Notes: generated by a model not told the origin, from the sequence alone. Positions 1 to 6,921 are shown, counted from the stretch's first letter. The stretch: DNA of 8,368 bases from Acidimicrobiaceae bacterium (GCA_002699725.1 PACE01000063.1:4331-12698), one strand, 5' to 3'. A program made the numbers and translations.

Positions 1-683
1 CCGATCACGAATGCCGCCAGCACGAACGAGATGAAGCTGCGGTGGCTCACCATCGCTGCCTTGGGGCGTCCGGTGGTGCCGGAAGTGAACTGCAGGACGA
101 TGGGGTCGTCCTCGGCGATCGGCGTCCCGGGCAGGTCGGCATCGGGGGCGAAGGCGAGCAGGTCGGCGAAGTCGTCCTCGACCACGATCGTCGGGACCTC
201 CGCAACGTCGCCCTCGAGGCGGGCGAGGCGACGACGGTCGGCGACCAGTAGGGCCGGGCTGGTGGCCTCGAGCCCATACTCGATCTCGCTCCGGGTCCAC
301 CAGCCGTTGAAGCAGACCGCCACGGCGCCCATGGCCGCACAGGCCCAGAAGGTGAGGATGTACTCGGGGCAGTTGGCGGCGAGGATCGCCACCCGGTCGC
401 CGTGGCCGATTCCCCGGTCGGCGAGGGCTGCGGCCACCGAGGCGACCTGTCGCTGGAGGCCGCCGAACGTTAGGACCCGTCGTTCACCGTCGTCGTCGAA
501 CACGGCGTATTCCTCGTCGCCCTTCTCGGCGGCCCCGATCAGGAGGTCGCGCAGCGACCGGGGCCGGTTGACGAAGACCTGCATCGGCTCACCCAGGACC
601 TCCTCGGTGGCGAGTTCGAAATAGCCGCCGGGACCGGTGAGTGCGGCGGTCGCCTGCTCATAGGTCAGCGTGGTGTCGCCCAC
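1..683 (-). CDS. Acyl-CoA synthetase (ANL superfamily), N-terminal part, cut by the window edge
   Basis: This is the first 227 codons of an AMP-forming acyl-CoA ligase, which activates a carboxylic acid to its acyl-adenylate and then to the CoA thioester. The decisive motif is the phosphate-binding A3 loop, FTSGTTGRPK at residues 199-208, followed by AAMVSH. Upstream segments also fit the family: RVAILAANCPEYILTFWACAAMGAV (about residues 97-121) and the WTRSEIEYGLEATSP stretch. Family members are usually 500-560 residues, so more than half, including the hinge and C-terminal Lys domain, lies beyond the left edge. The start is GTG at 683, chosen because a GGAGG sits five bases upstream. It begins 30 bases after the stop of the molybdenum-subunit gene and should be the last visible gene of that operon. 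The family is certain. The substrate (fatty, aromatic or other acid) is not determinable from this half. Confidence 0.93.
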   Translation of the reverse strand, partial: MGDTTLTYEQATAALTGPGGYFELATEEVLGEPMQVFVNRPRSLRDLLIGAAEKGDEEYAVFDDDGERRVLTFGGLQRQVASVAAALADRGIGHGDRVAILAANCPEYILTFWACAAMGAVAVCFNGWWTRSEIEYGLEATSPALLVADRRRLARLEGDVAEVPTIVVEDDFADLLAFAPDADLPGTPIAEDDPIVLQFTSGTTGRPKAAMVSHRSFISFVLAAFVI

Positions 684-688
684 TTCGT

Positions 689-693
689 CCTCC
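689..693 (-). promoter_or_regulatory. Ribosome binding site of the acyl-CoA synthetase gene
   Basis: On the minus strand a GGGGAGGA run, with core GGAGG, precedes the GTG at 683 with a 5-nt spacer. It lies in the 30-nt gap after the preceding gene's stop. It is what selects GTG over the next in-frame ATG, which is 33 codons inside the protein (in GEPMQVF). Confidence 0.75.
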
Positions 694-713
694 CCTGGTC
701 CAACCACTTCCGG

Positions 714-2996
714 TCAGGCGACCGACGACTGCAGCGCCGACCAGATGCGCTCCGGGGTGAGCGGCATGTCGAGGTGGCGGATCCCGAACGGTGCCAGTGC
801 GTCGATCACGGCGCTCTGCACGGCCGGCGTGGAACCGATGCTGCCCGCCTCGCCGATCCCCTTGGCGCCCAGCGGATTGCGGGGCGTCGACGTCTCGGTG
901 AACGAACGCTCGTACATGGGCACCTCCACCATCGAGATCGCCGTGTAGTCGGCGAGGTTGGCGGTCTGGGGGTTGCCGTCCTCGTCGTAGCGGAACTCCT
1001 CGAGCAGCGCCTGGGCGATGCCCTGCGCCAGGCCGCCATGGATCTGGCCGGCGGCCAGCAGCGGGTTGATGATTACGCCGGCGTCGTCCACGGCGATGAT
1101 CCGCTCGACGGTCGCATGCCCCGTCTCGGTGTCGACTTCGGCGACGGCGATGTGGGTGCCGAACGGAAAGGTCGCACCGGCCTGGGCGAAGTCCGAGAGC
1201 CCGACGAGTGGTTCCCCGGCATCACCGGCGATCTCGGCCCACGATCGGGCCGCCGTCGGGGAGCCGGCCACGTGGAAGGCGCCCCGTTCGCGGTCGAGCA
1301 CGATGTCGCCCGGAGCGGCCTCGAGCAGGTCGGCAGCAGCCTCGCGGGCCAGTTCGATCAGCTTGTCGGCGGCGTCACCCATCGACGAGCCGGCGATCTG
1401 GACGGACCGGGACCCACCGGTGAGCTGGCCCGAGGGCACCCGGTCGGTGTCACCGTGGAACACGGTGATGGCCTCGATGGGCACGCCCATCCGGTCGGCG
1501 ACGATCATCGCCCAGGTGGTGAGGTGCCCGGTGCCGATCGGGGTCGAGCCCGTGACGGCCAGCACGGTGCCGTCGGGCAGAAGGCGGACCTCGCCGTACT
1601 CGCTGCCGCCGAAGCCCGTGATCTCGACGTAGGTGCACACGCCGATCCCGAGTTGTCGGACATCGCCGGCGTCGCGCCGCCGCTGCTGTTCGGCCCGGAG
1701 GCCGGCATAGTCGGCCGCCTCGAGGGCGACATCGAGGGCACGCTCGTACTCGCCGCTGTCGTACACGGTGCCGGTGCCGTTGGTGAACGGGAAGACGTCG
1801 GGGGAGGGAAGGTTGCGCCGCCTCACCTCGGCCGGGTCCATGCCGATCTCGGCGGCGAACAGGTCGACGGCCCGCTCGATGGCGGCCGTGGCCTCGGGGC
1901 GTCCGGCGCCCCGGTAGGCACAGATGGGGGCGGTCGTGGTCACGACCGATGCGAACTCCAACTCGACCCGCCCGATGTCGTAGACGCCGCTGGCCATCTG
2001 CCGGGTGAACTCGGGGAGGAAGGCCCCGTACTTGGGGTAGGCCCCACTGTCCTGGATCAGTTCGAGCCGGTATGCCTGGATGTCGCCGTCGCGGGTGCCG
2101 GCGATCGTCACCTTCTGGTCCTGGGCCCGACCGTGGACGTAGCCGGTGAGGTTCTCGGTGCGCGTCTCGGTCCAACGCACGGGCCGTTCCAGGAGGCGAG
2201 CCAGGTACACGACCATGACCTCCTCCTCCGAGGGAACCCCCTTGGCACCGAATCCGCCGCCGATGTCCTTCACATAGACCCGCATGTCCTCCGGCTCGAG
2301 GCCGAGGATTTCCGCGACCGCCTGCCGGAAGCTGTGAGCTCCCTGGGAACTGGCCCAGCAGGTGAGGCGGCCGTCCACGATGCTGGCAGCGACCACGCGG
2401 GGCTCGATGGATACGGCAGCGACACGAGAGTTGGCGACGTCTTCCGTGACCACGACCTCGTAGCCGGAGAAGTCGATCGGATCCTCGACGGCGTTGCGGA
2501 ATGCGACGTTGTGGCCGAGGTCCGGGAACAGCACGGTGTCGCCGGCCAGCGCGTCGGCGAGGTCCAACACCGGCGGGAGGGGTTCGATGTCGGCCCAGAT
2601 CATCTCGGCGGCGTCGGCGGCCAGGTATGGAGACTCGGCAACCACGACCGCTATCGGCTCCCCGACGAACCTCACCCGGTCCCGGGCGAGGAAGGAGCGG
2701 CCCATCTCGGACGGGTAGAAGCCCATGGTCACCGGGCGGTCGTCGAGTCCGAGGTCGGCGGCGGTGTACACGGCGACGACACCGGGCATGCTCCGGGCAT
2801 CGTCGACCTCGATCGACTCGATGGTGCCGTGTGCCGTCGTGGACCGCACGAAGTGGGCGTGCAGGGCGCCTTCGAGGGGGGCGTTGCCCACGTATTCTCC
2901 CTGACCACGGACGAGGGCGTCGTCCTCGCGGCGCAGGACCGGATTGCCGAGGATCGACGTGCTGGTCGTTCCGGGCTGGCCAAGTGTTTCGCTCAT
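714..2996 (-). CDS. Xanthine dehydrogenase family molybdopterin-binding (large) subunit, form II CoxL-like
   Basis: This 760-residue protein has the length and domain order of a CoxL-type large subunit: an N-terminal aldehyde-oxidase a/b-hammerhead domain (about residues 20-135), then the molybdopterin-binding domains. Visible motifs are GGGFGAKG (246-253), AYRGAGR (360-366), GGSRS near residue 520, and GIGEAG with the candidate catalytic glutamate E716. AYRGAGR marks the form II (CoxL-like) group; true aerobic CO dehydrogenases have AYxCSFR. The enzyme would hydroxylate an unknown substrate with water-derived oxygen at a cytosolic Mo centre. One key position is unusual: the family GQGH motif reads GTGH, with T489 replacing Gln. 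No FAD or 2Fe-2S subunit gene is adjacent on either side, although such enzymes need both. The ATG has GGAG five bases upstream and lies 42 bases after the acyl-CoA dehydrogenase stop, so the two are very likely cotranscribed. The family is certain; the substrate is unknown. Confidence 0.95.
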   Translation of the reverse strand: MSETLGQPGTTSTSILGNPVLRREDDALVRGQGEYVGNAPLEGALHAHFVRSTTAHGTIESIEVDDARSMPGVVAVYTAADLGLDDRPVTMGFYPSEMGRSFLARDRVRFVGEPIAVVVAESPYLAADAAEMIWADIEPLPPVLDLADALAGDTVLFPDLGHNVAFRNAVEDPIDFSGYEVVVTEDVANSRVAAVSIEPRVVAASIVDGRLTCWASSQGAHSFRQAVAEILGLEPEDMRVYVKDIGGGFGAKGVPSEEEVMVVYLARLLERPVRWTETRTENLTGYVHGRAQDQKVTIAGTRDGDIQAYRLELIQDSGAYPKYGAFLPEFTRQMASGVYDIGRVELEFASVVTTTAPICAYRGAGRPEATAAIERAVDLFAAEIGMDPAEVRRRNLPSPDVFPFTNGTGTVYDSGEYERALDVALEAADYAGLRAEQQRRRDAGDVRQLGIGVCTYVEITGFGGSEYGEVRLLPDGTVLAVTGSTPIGTGHLTTWAMIVADRMGVPIEAITVFHGDTDRVPSGQLTGGSRSVQIAGSSMGDAADKLIELAREAAADLLEAAPGDIVLDRERGAFHVAGSPTAARSWAEIAGDAGEPLVGLSDFAQAGATFPFGTHIAVAEVDTETGHATVERIIAVDDAGVIINPLLAAGQIHGGLAQGIAQALLEEFRYDEDGNPQTANLADYTAISMVEVPMYERSFTETSTPRNPLGAKGIGEAGSIGSTPAVQSAVIDALAPFGIRHLDMPLTPERIWSALQSSVA

Positions 2997-3038
2997 GGTG
3001 TCTCCGTGTTCCGAGTGTCGATGATCAGGCGTCCCGAG

Positions 3039-4196
3039 TCACTCGACCGGGAACCGTTCGAGCAGTTTGCGGGCAATGACGAGCTTCTGGATCTCGCTGG
3101 TCCCCTCGCCGATGATCATCAGCGGCGCATCGCGGAAGTAGCGCTCCACGGGGAACTCGGTGGTATAGCCGTTGCCGCCGTGGATCCGCAGCGCATCGGA
3201 GGCGATCTCGAAGGCGGCCTCGGAGGCGAACAGCTTGGCCATGCCGGCCTCCATGTCGACGCGTTCTCCAGCGTCGGCCCGGCGGGCGGCGTCGTAGGTC
3301 ATGAGGCGGGCAGCCTGGAGCTTGGTGGCCATCTCGGCGAGCATGAACTGGATGGCCTGGTGCTCGAAGATCGGCCGGCCGAAGGTCTCGCGCTGCTGCG
3401 AGTAGGCCATCGCCGCCTCGAAGGCGGCCTGGGCGACCCCGACAGCCCGCGCCGCCACGTTGATGCGCCCGAGTTCCAATGCCGAGAGGGCGTAGCGGCG
3501 GCCGTGGCCGATGCCGTCGTCGCCACCGAGCACGTTGGCGTGAGGGACCCGGTGGTCGACGTATGACATCTCGACGGTCTCGAGTCCGCGGTAGCCGAGC
3601 TTGTCGATCTTGCGCGACACCGAGATCCCCTCGAACGTCTCGCCCGGGTCCTTCTCGACGAGGAAGCAGGTGATGCGGTCGTCGGGCGTACGGGCCAGCA
3701 GCATGACGAGCGAGGACCGCATGCCGTTGGTGACCCACATCTTCGTCCCGTTGACCACCCATTCGTCGCCATCCCACTCGGCCCGGCAGCGCAGGGCGCC
3801 GGTGTCGCTGCCGGCATCGGGTTCCGAGAGCGAGAAGGCGGCCCGAAACGACCCGTCGCACATCCGGGGGAGGAACCGCTGCCGCTGCTCGTCGGTTCCG
3901 TAGCGCCCGATCATGGTGGCACCGATCTTGTGGGTGTTGAGGATGCCGGCCAGTGACATGTACCCGCGGGAGATCTCCTCGATGAGGCGCGCGTAGGTGG
4001 TGATGTCGAGGCCCAGGCCGCCGTACTCCTCGGGGATCGTCGAGCCGAACAGCCCAAACTCACACATCTGCTCGAACATGGCCTGGGGGAACTCGTCGGC
4101 CTGTTCGAACTCGGCGACGTTGGGAATGACGTCGCGTTCGACCCAGGCTCGGACGGCGCCGACGATCTCGTCTGCCAGAACCTGATCGGTGGCCAT
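3039..4196 (-). CDS. Acyl-CoA dehydrogenase
   Basis: A 385-residue FAD flavoprotein of normal family length, catalysing alpha,beta-dehydrogenation of an acyl-CoA and passing electrons to an electron-transfer flavoprotein. The N-terminal helical domain includes [11 protein letters not shown] (about 54-64). The middle domain has the family signature [13 protein letters not shown], then [13 protein letters not shown]. The C-terminal domain has [17 protein letters not shown], then [21 protein letters not shown], and ends in [15 protein letters not shown]364 in GEGTS occupies the position of the catalytic base of MCAD/SCAD-type enzymes; the usual Tyr before it is Gly. All catalytic landmarks are present, so it should be active. 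The ATG at 4196 has a purine-rich AAAGGGAG just upstream, at short spacing. It is the first gene after an 81-nt gap with a candidate promoter, and is followed closely by the molybdenum-subunit and acyl-CoA synthetase genes. The acyl substrate is not inferable. Confidence 0.96.
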   Translation of the reverse strand: MATDQVLADEIVGAVRAWVERDVIPNVAEFEQADEFPQAMFEQMCEFGLFGSTIPEEYGGLGLDITTYARLIEEISRGYMSLAGILNTHKIGATMIGRYGTDEQRQRFLPRMCDGSFRAAFSLSEPDAGSDTGALRCRAEWDGDEWVVNGTKMWVTNGMRSSLVMLLARTPDDRITCFLVEKDPGETFEGISVSRKIDKLGYRGLETVEMSYVDHRVPHANVLGGDDGIGHGRRYALSALELGRINVAARAVGVAQAAFEAAMAYSQQRETFGRPIFEHQAIQFMLAEMATKLQAARLMTYDAARRADAGERVDMEAGMAKLFASEAAFEIASDALRIHGGNGYTTEFPVERYFRDAPLMIIGEGTSEIQKLVIARKLLERFPVE

Positions 4197-4277
4197 CGCT
4201 CCCTTTCCCTGCCTCGCTAGCGGCCAACGGTACCGCCGTCGACCCGGACCGGTTCAACCGGCCACGGCTCCCCGGCC
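4197..4277 (-). promoter_or_regulatory. Candidate promoter and operator upstream of the acyl-CoA dehydrogenase gene
   Basis: Read on the minus strand, this 81-nt gap holds TTGAAC (4252-4257), a fair -35 box, then 19 bases, then TACCGT (4227-4232), which fits a TANNNT -10 box about 30 bases before the ATG. The -35 box sits inside a perfect inverted repeat, CCGGTT-C-AACCGG (4249-4261 on the plus strand), a natural place for a repressor. No regulator gene is in view. The GC-rich context makes chance matches possible, and the gene could also be read through from the LLM gene upstream. Confidence 0.35.
4249..4261. repeat. 13-nt perfect inverted repeat, possible operator
   Basis: Six-base arms CCGGTT and AACCGG flank one central base. 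The repeat lies in the gap between the LLM gene stop and the acyl-CoA dehydrogenase start, overlapping the candidate -35 box. There is no T-run after it on either strand, so an intrinsic terminator is unlikely. Confidence 0.45.
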
Positions 4278-5189
4278 CTACCCGATGACCTCTTCGCCAT
4301 AGCGCCCGAGTGCCTCGACCGCCCGTCCCAGGTCGTCGCCAGGAACCGTCACCCCGATCCAGGTCACGCCGGCCCCGGCCAGCCGGTCGAGGCCCGCCAG
4401 GTGCTCCTCGGGGTTGAAGCGGTCGTCACCCGGCGCTCCGCCCGCCCCACAGGTGAAGTGCACGTCGACCGGGTCGGACCGGCCGGCCTCCTCCAGCCGA
4501 CGCCGGAGGTCGTCGAGCATCGGTCGCAGGTCATCGACGGTCTCTAGGGCTGCCGTCCTGGCGGTGGCCGCCATCGCTGCAGATGTCGGGAACGGGCTCC
4601 ATCCCTGCCCGTAGCGGACGGCCCGGGCACGTGCCCGGGCCGAGTTGCCCCCGATCCAGATCGGGGGATGCGGCTGCTGCACGGGTCGGGGACGGGCGGT
4701 GTTGCCCACGGCGGCGAACCGATGCCCCTCGAACGCCAGGTCGTCGGTCGTCCAGGCGGCGATCATGGCCTCGAGCGTCTCGTCAAAGCGGTCGTTGCGG
4801 TCGTCGAAGTCGGCGCCCAGCGCCCGGTACTCGGCCTTCTGGTATCCGGTGCCGGCACCGAGGATCAGCCGCCCGTCGGAGAGCACGTCGACCGTCGCCG
4901 CTGCCTTGGCCAGGATGAACGGATTCCGGTAGGGCAGCACGGCGATGTTGGTCATCAGCCGCAATCGGCTGGTGGCGGCAGCGCAGAAGGCGAGTGCCGA
5001 GAACGGGTCGAGGGCGTCGTGCCCGCCGGCCGCAAGCCAGCGGCTGCCCGGCATTGGGTGGTCGGTGAACCCGATGGCGTCGAAGCCGGCGGCCTCGGCG
5101 GCCAGGGCCAGCCGGGTCAGTCCCTCCCGGCCCACGAGTCGCGGGTCATGGTCGCCTGCTGACATCGGGTGGGTGAATGAGAAGCGCAT
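4278..5189 (-). CDS. LLM class F420-dependent oxidoreductase (Rv2161c-like, TIGR03619-type)
   Basis: A 303-residue luciferase-like TIM-barrel oxidoreductase. Recognisable segments are MRFSFTHPMSAGD at the N-terminus, AAGFDAIGFTDHP (about 34-46), NIAVLPYRNPFILAK (81-95), GAGTGYQKAEYRALG (111-125) followed by RNDRFDETLEAM, and PIWIGGNS (166-173) leading into GQGWSP. These are typical of the actinobacterial family thought to use reduced cofactor F420 as hydride donor; F420 use is inferred from family membership. The reading frame stays open upstream to 5717, but that extension lacks family similarity and overlaps the divergent gene, so I chose the ATG at 5189, which matches where homologues begin. 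No clear Shine-Dalgarno precedes it; two tiny ORFs end just upstream and may couple its translation. It stops at TAG, 81 bases before the acyl-CoA dehydrogenase start. The exact subfamily is less certain than the fold. Confidence 0.9.
   Translation of the reverse strand: MRFSFTHPMSAGDHDPRLVGREGLTRLALAAEAAGFDAIGFTDHPMPGSRWLAAGGHDALDPFSALAFCAAATSRLRLMTNIAVLPYRNPFILAKAAATVDVLSDGRLILGAGTGYQKAEYRALGADFDDRNDRFDETLEAMIAAWTTDDLAFEGHRFAAVGNTARPRPVQQPHPPIWIGGNSARARARAVRYGQGWSPFPTSAAMAATARTAALETVDDLRPMLDDLRRRLEEAGRSDPVDVHFTCGAGGAPGDDRFNPEEHLAGLDRLAGAGVTWIGVTVPGDDLGRAVEALGRYGEEVIG
4619..4642. repeat. 24-nt perfect palindrome inside the LLM gene
   Basis: The half-site CGGCCCGGGCAC is followed directly by its exact reverse complement, with no spacer. 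The centre is CACGTG, and each arm contains CCCGGG. It falls in the codons for an Ala-Arg-rich helix (SARARARAV) just after the PIWIGGNS motif. The alternation of Ala and Arg codons may create the symmetry on its own. Whether it does anything at DNA or RNA level cannot be judged from the sequence. Confidence 0.6.
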
Positions 5190-5191
5190 CG

Positions 5192-5212
5192 TCAGGCCGT
5201 CCGGCGGCTCAC
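5192..5212 (-). other. 6-codon mini-ORF between the upstream ORF and the LLM gene
   Basis: GTG at 5212 opens VSRRTA and stops with TGA at 5194-5192, two bases before the LLM ATG at 5189. Its GTG overlaps the TGA of the preceding 14-codon ORF, as GTGA, and a GGGGGAGG lies four bases upstream. It could pass ribosomes to the LLM start, which has no ribosome site of its own. It is too short to distinguish from chance. Confidence 0.25.
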
Positions 5213-5253
5213 GTCGCCTCCCCCAGGGCCTCCCGTACCTGCTGGTCACCCAT
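5209..5253 (-). CDS. Possible 14-residue upstream ORF before the LLM gene
   Basis: The ATG at 5253 encodes MGDQQVREALGEAT and ends in TGA. A GGGAG (complement of 5261-5265) lies seven bases upstream, a good ribosome site and better than anything directly before the LLM start. The stop overlaps the next GTG. The peptide resembles no family I can identify at this length. Possible roles are a leader or coupling ORF for the LLM gene, or chance. The region is also outside the chosen LLM coding sequence, so it does not compete with it. Confidence 0.3.
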   Translation of the reverse strand: MGDQQVREALGEAT

Positions 5254-5304
5254 CTCACGTCTCCCTGGTCGCCGGCTGCCTCTACTCTCCCAGTCCGGCG
5301 GGTC

Positions 5305-5310
5305 GGGAGG
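5305..5310 (+). promoter_or_regulatory. Ribosome binding site of the plus-strand leader ORF
   Basis: GGGAGG is followed by a 6-nt spacer and GTG at 5317. It lies 35 nt before the GTG of the GGT-family gene, too far to serve that start directly, which supports translation beginning at the small leader ORF. CTCCC at 5287-5291 could pair with it. Confidence 0.45.
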
Positions 5311-5316
5311 CCACAC

Positions 5317-5349
5317 GTGCCCGACCGGCGTGGCATGCTCGACCCGTGA
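5317..5349 (+). CDS. Possible 10-residue leader ORF coupled to the GGT-family gene
   Basis: GTG at 5317 encodes VPDRRGMLDP and stops at TGA 5347-5349, which overlaps the GTG start of the GGT-family gene (5346) in a GTGA junction. It has a near-ideal Shine-Dalgarno, GGGAGG with a 6-nt spacer, whereas the large gene has none at usable distance. This layout is typical of translational coupling, in which ribosomes finishing the short ORF restart on the next. The peptide has no run of one amino acid that would suggest attenuation. The role is inferred. Confidence 0.4.
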   Translation: MPDRRGMLDP

Positions 5350-6914
5350 GCACTCCGGCACCGTGGGAGGATCCCGAGCGGCGCTTCGGAACCGCCATGG
5401 TGTGCACGATCGACGCCCTCGCCTCGAGGGCAGGCGTCAGGATCCTCGGGTCGGGCGGGAATGCCGCCGATGCGGCCATCGCCGCCAATGCCGTGCTGGC
5501 CGTGACCGCCCAGCACATGTGCGGACTCGGTGGTGACCTGCTCGCCCTCGTCCACCGTGGCGACGGTCCGCCGGTATGCCTGAATGCCTCCGGGCGCTCC
5601 GGCTCCGGCGCCGATCCCGAGCGCCTGTCCGCCGAGGGCCACCAGTCGATGCCGAGGCGGGGCGACGTACGGGTGGTGACCGTTCCCGGTTGCGTCGACG
5701 GCTGGGCAGCGCTCCACAACCGCTTCGGTTCGATGCCGCTCGCCGAGGTCCTGTCGCCGGCGATCACGCTCGCCGAGGGGGGCTTCGAGGCGTCACCCCA
5801 CCTGGTGCCCATGGCCGCCGGGATCGGGGGCCTTCACGGAGCACAGGACTTCGAAGGGCTGGTGCGGACCGGCCAGGTGGTCCGACGACCCGGGGTGGCC
5901 CGTGTGCTACGGGCCCTGGCAGAGGGCGGCCGCGATGCCGTGTACCTGGGCGCGTACGGCGACGAACTGCTCGCCGTCGGTACCGGCGAGTTCAGCGACG
6001 ACGACCTGCGCCGCCCACAGGCCGACTGGGTCGAGCCCCTCGGTTCCAGGGTGTGGGGCCACGACGTCTGGACGATGCCACCAAATTCTCAGGGGTACCT
6101 GACGCTGGCATCGGCCCTCATCGCCGAAGGCCTCGACCTGCCCCGGGAGGACGACCCGTTGCGCGTACACCTCCTCATCGAGGCGATGCGACAGGCCGGA
6201 CATGACCGGCCCGGGGTGCTGCACGAGCACGCCGACGGAGCCACCCTGCTCGCCCCGGAACGGCTCGGCCCCCGACGGAACGCCATCGATCCCGACCGGC
6301 GAGCCGTGCTCGGAGATGCCTGGCACGACGGCGACACGATGTACGAGTGCGTGGTCGACGGCGACGGCATGGCGGTGTCGCTCATCCAGTCGAACGCCGA
6401 CGGCTTCGGCAGCCACGTGACCCTGCCGGACCTCGGGATCTTCCTGCACAACCGGGGCCTCGGGTTCAGCCTCGAGCCCGGCCACCCGGCCCGCTACGGG
6501 CCCGGCCGTCGACCGCCACACACGCTGGCACCTGCGCTGGTCACCCGCCCTGATGGTTCACTGCGCTCGGTCCTGGGGACCATGGGCGGCGATGCGCAGC
6601 CCCAGGTGGTTCTCCAGATGCTGGTGCGGCTCCTGGTTGACGGTGCCCCTCCCGGCCATGTGGTCGGCGGTGGACGCTGGGTGCTGCGAGGCGGTGGCGG
6701 TGGCTTCGACACCTGGGTGGACCCTGACGACGTCGAGGTGCTGCTCGAGGCCCATACGCCGGAGCCCTGGGCCCGTGGCCTCACCGCCCGCGGACACCGC
6801 GCAGGCGTCGCCCCAGCCAACTACGGCCACGCCCACTGCATCGAGGTCGTCGACGGTGGCCTGGCCGGCGCCGCCGACCCCCGTGCGCTCATCGGCGAGG
6901 CCGCCGGGGCATGA
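5346..6914 (+). CDS. Gamma-glutamyltransferase family protein (Ntn-hydrolase)
   Basis: A 522-residue GGT-superfamily enzyme of usual length. Landmarks are the N-terminal GSGGNAADAAIAANAVLAVT then MCGLGGD (about 35-64), NASGRSGSG with R84, VTVPGCVDGW, MPPNSQGYLTLA (from M244), VVDGDGMAVSLIQS with FGS, and GTMGGDAQPQ (411-420). Family members cleave themselves before a Thr that becomes the nucleophile. Aligning VVDGDG with E. coli GGT (TTHYSVVDKDG) places T331 at that position, predicting chains of about 330 and 192 residues; the next residues are Met-Tyr instead of Thr-His. There is no signal peptide, so the enzyme should be cytosolic, unlike periplasmic GGT. The GTG start overlaps the stop of a 10-codon leader ORF. 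Seven bases separate its stop from the SRPBCC gene. The reaction may be hydrolysis or transfer of a gamma-glutamyl or other amide group; the substrate is unknown. Confidence 0.93.
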   Translation: MSTPAPWEDPERRFGTAMVCTIDALASRAGVRILGSGGNAADAAIAANAVLAVTAQHMCGLGGDLLALVHRGDGPPVCLNASGRSGSGADPERLSAEGHQSMPRRGDVRVVTVPGCVDGWAALHNRFGSMPLAEVLSPAITLAEGGFEASPHLVPMAAGIGGLHGAQDFEGLVRTGQVVRRPGVARVLRALAEGGRDAVYLGAYGDELLAVGTGEFSDDDLRRPQADWVEPLGSRVWGHDVWTMPPNSQGYLTLASALIAEGLDLPREDDPLRVHLLIEAMRQAGHDRPGVLHEHADGATLLAPERLGPRRNAIDPDRRAVLGDAWHDGDTMYECVVDGDGMAVSLIQSNADGFGSHVTLPDLGIFLHNRGLGFSLEPGHPARYGPGRRPPHTLAPALVTRPDGSLRSVLGTMGGDAQPQVVLQMLVRLLVDGAPPGHVVGGGRWVLRGGGGGFDTWVDPDDVEVLLEAHTPEPWARGLTARGHRAGVAPANYGHAHCIEVVDGGLAGAADPRALIGEAAGA

Positions 6915-6921
6915 TCTGGAC

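Larger units (their letters stand above)
5190..5345. promoter_or_regulatory. Divergent intergenic regulatory region
   Basis: These 156 bases separate the minus-strand LLM gene from the plus-strand GGT-family gene and should hold promoters for both directions. On the plus strand TACTCT (5283-5288) fits a TANNNT -10 box, but I see no convincing -35 partner. Small ORFs with Shine-Dalgarno sequences occur on both strands. CTCCC (5287-5291) can pair with GGGAG (5305-5309), which would cover the ribosome site of the plus-strand leader ORF. No strong operator palindrome was found. Confidence 0.45.

Noticed and set aside
31..624. A 197-codon plus-strand frame at the left edge
   Set aside because: Ser/Arg/Ala-rich composition without motifs; it is the shadow of the acyl-CoA synthetase gene, which carries a clear A3 loop on the other strand.
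714..2996. Calling the molybdenum subunit an aerobic CO dehydrogenase (coxL)
   Set aside because: The active-site loop reads AYRGAGR rather than the AYxCSFR of true CO dehydrogenases, the usual CoxM/CoxS genes are absent, and the GQGH Gln is replaced.
774..3566. A 930-codon open frame on the plus strand, antisense to the molybdenum-subunit and acyl-CoA dehydrogenase genes
   Set aside because: It is long because GC-rich codon bias on the minus strand leaves few stops opposite it. Its protein is Gly/Asp/Val/Arg-rich with no family motif, and the minus-strand genes are unmistakable.
5190..5717. A 176-codon N-terminal extension of the minus-strand LLM gene
   Set aside because: The frame stays open but the extension overlaps the divergent GGT-family gene and shows no LLM features; homologues begin at MRFSF.
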